Shown: piece by piece, positions 63,501 to 64,000 of the stretch
Layout of the letters: every line of letters begins with the position of its first letter
Position numbering within the stretch: the first letter of the stretch is position 1
Assembly (NCBI GenBank): GCA_003116995.1
Contig: BDSL01000069.1
Location: 62,001-126,000 of the forward strand
Source: Yamagishiella unicocca
Taxonomy: Eukaryota; Chlorophyta; Chlorophyceae; Chlamydomonadales; Volvocaceae
Direction: 5' to 3'
DNA: 64,000 nucleotides
Program-made: the position numbers and the translations under genes
Notes under the pieces: model-generated
Told to the model about the DNA's origin: nothing
Databases searched by the model: none
The model's input: the letters and a program-made list of their open reading frames with translations, nothing else

Positions 63501-63987
63501 TTGACCGCCCGCCCCGGATCTCTCTCTCCAGATTGAGATCATCCGCGAGAAGCTGGACAACTTCATCACCACCAAGCCGGTGGTGTACCTGGTGAACCTG
63601 TCCGCGGACGATTACGTCCGCAAGAAGAACAAGTGGCTGGCAAAGATCCACGCCTGGATCCAGGTACGACGAGCCTTCCAGTACACAGACACCTGGTAGC
63701 TTAACACACGTGAATACGCTCCAGATCCTACCCATCTGCATCGTTGCACGAGCCCGCTGCCTCGGACCGGCACGTGCTCCGCACAACCCCGCTGGCCCTT
63801 CCTAAGCCCCCACTGGGTCCGCCATGATGCCGCATGCGCGCAGGCACACGGCGGCGGAGTGCTCATTCCCTTCAGTGTGGAGTGGGAGTCCAAGCTATGG
63901 GCCACCCGCGACGACCCCGATGGCCGTAAGGCCTTCCTGGACGCGAGCAGCGGCGTCGTGTCGGCCATGCCGAAGATGGTCGTACAG
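60525..63987 (+). CDS. OLA1: Obg-like ATPase 1 (OLA1/YchF), 3' partial
   Basis: Exons 60525-60668, 61321-61433, 62048-62168, 62594-62671, 62840-62977, 63163-63204, 63532-63663, 63844-63987; about 304 aa seen of a family length near 395, the rest lying beyond the window. OLA1/YchF is a cytosolic P-loop ATPase of the TRAFAC class that associates with ribosomes and stress responses. Visible motifs are the P-loop GLPNVGKSS, switch I region [15 protein letters not shown]3 [27 protein letters not shown], the [14 protein letters not shown] segment and the G4-like NLSADD. The K-rich N-terminus ([15 protein letters not shown]) is typical of the eukaryotic form. Start ATG is the first codon of the family-conserved N-terminus. 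Intron 2 carries an 18-nt repeat. Confidence 0.97.
61513..61602 (+). repeat. 18-nt tandem repeat, 5 copies
   Basis: Units of TGGCGGTGCACATGGAAG with few changes in OLA1 intron 2. As 18 is a multiple of three, it gives a HMEVAV-like open frame, but it lies between well-supported exons. Confidence 0.93.
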
Positions 63988-64000
63988 GTGGGAGGGCGGC

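Overview
The window reads as nuclear DNA of a flagellate green alga of the Chlamydomonadales/Volvocales type. The evidence is the strong GC bias, genes broken into many short exons with clean GT-AG (sometimes GC-AG) junctions, exons full of Ala/Gly/Gln/Pro tracts, TGTAA polyadenylation motifs, a LUX/ROC15-type GARP factor, and a Bardet-Biedl chaperonin-like gene, which implies cilia. All exon joins were made by eye and checked for phase continuity; no alignment or transcript was available.

Layout: (1) 122-3580 +, the 3' end of a TAP/ABCB half-transporter. (2) 4415-15278 -, a 16-exon RNA-metabolism gene combining a DEDDy 3'-5' exonuclease, a YbaK-type tRNA-editing domain and a Mut7-C RNase/zinc-ribbon domain. 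(3) 15602-18859 +, a 335-aa protein with two HxT/S motifs resembling 2H phosphoesterases; it shares a 323-bp divergent promoter with gene 2. (4) 20360-22950 -, an RHM-type UDP-glucose 4,6-dehydratase without the reductase half. (5) 24243-26843 +, an unrecognised low-complexity protein. (6) 27145-32437 +, an NLR-like STAND protein: N-terminal 'FVSHAW' domain, NACHT ATPase, 14 WD40 repeats. (7) 34991-about 40590 +, an L1-like non-LTR retrotransposon with overlapping ORF1/ORF2. (8) 41253-42537 -, a small C2-domain protein with a Q/P/H-rich tail. (9) 46420-51551 -, the GARP transcription factor. (10) 54814-59745 +, a BBS12-like chaperonin-related protein. (11) 60525-end +, the 5' part of the OLA1/YchF ATPase.

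Genes 2 and 3 both look connected with RNA ends and share one promoter interval. Introns carry many minisatellites and a dispersed repeat (at least 130 bp at its longest) found in both orientations in introns of three different genes. Three reading frames (both retrotransposon ORFs and the first GARP exon) break inside or beside a C/G run of 8-9, and each would be repaired by one extra base, which points to homopolymer undercalling in the assembly. The large intergenic spaces (18.9-20.4, 23-24.2, 32.4-35, 42.5-46.4, 51.6-54.8 kb) are visibly less GC-rich and show no recognisable gene.
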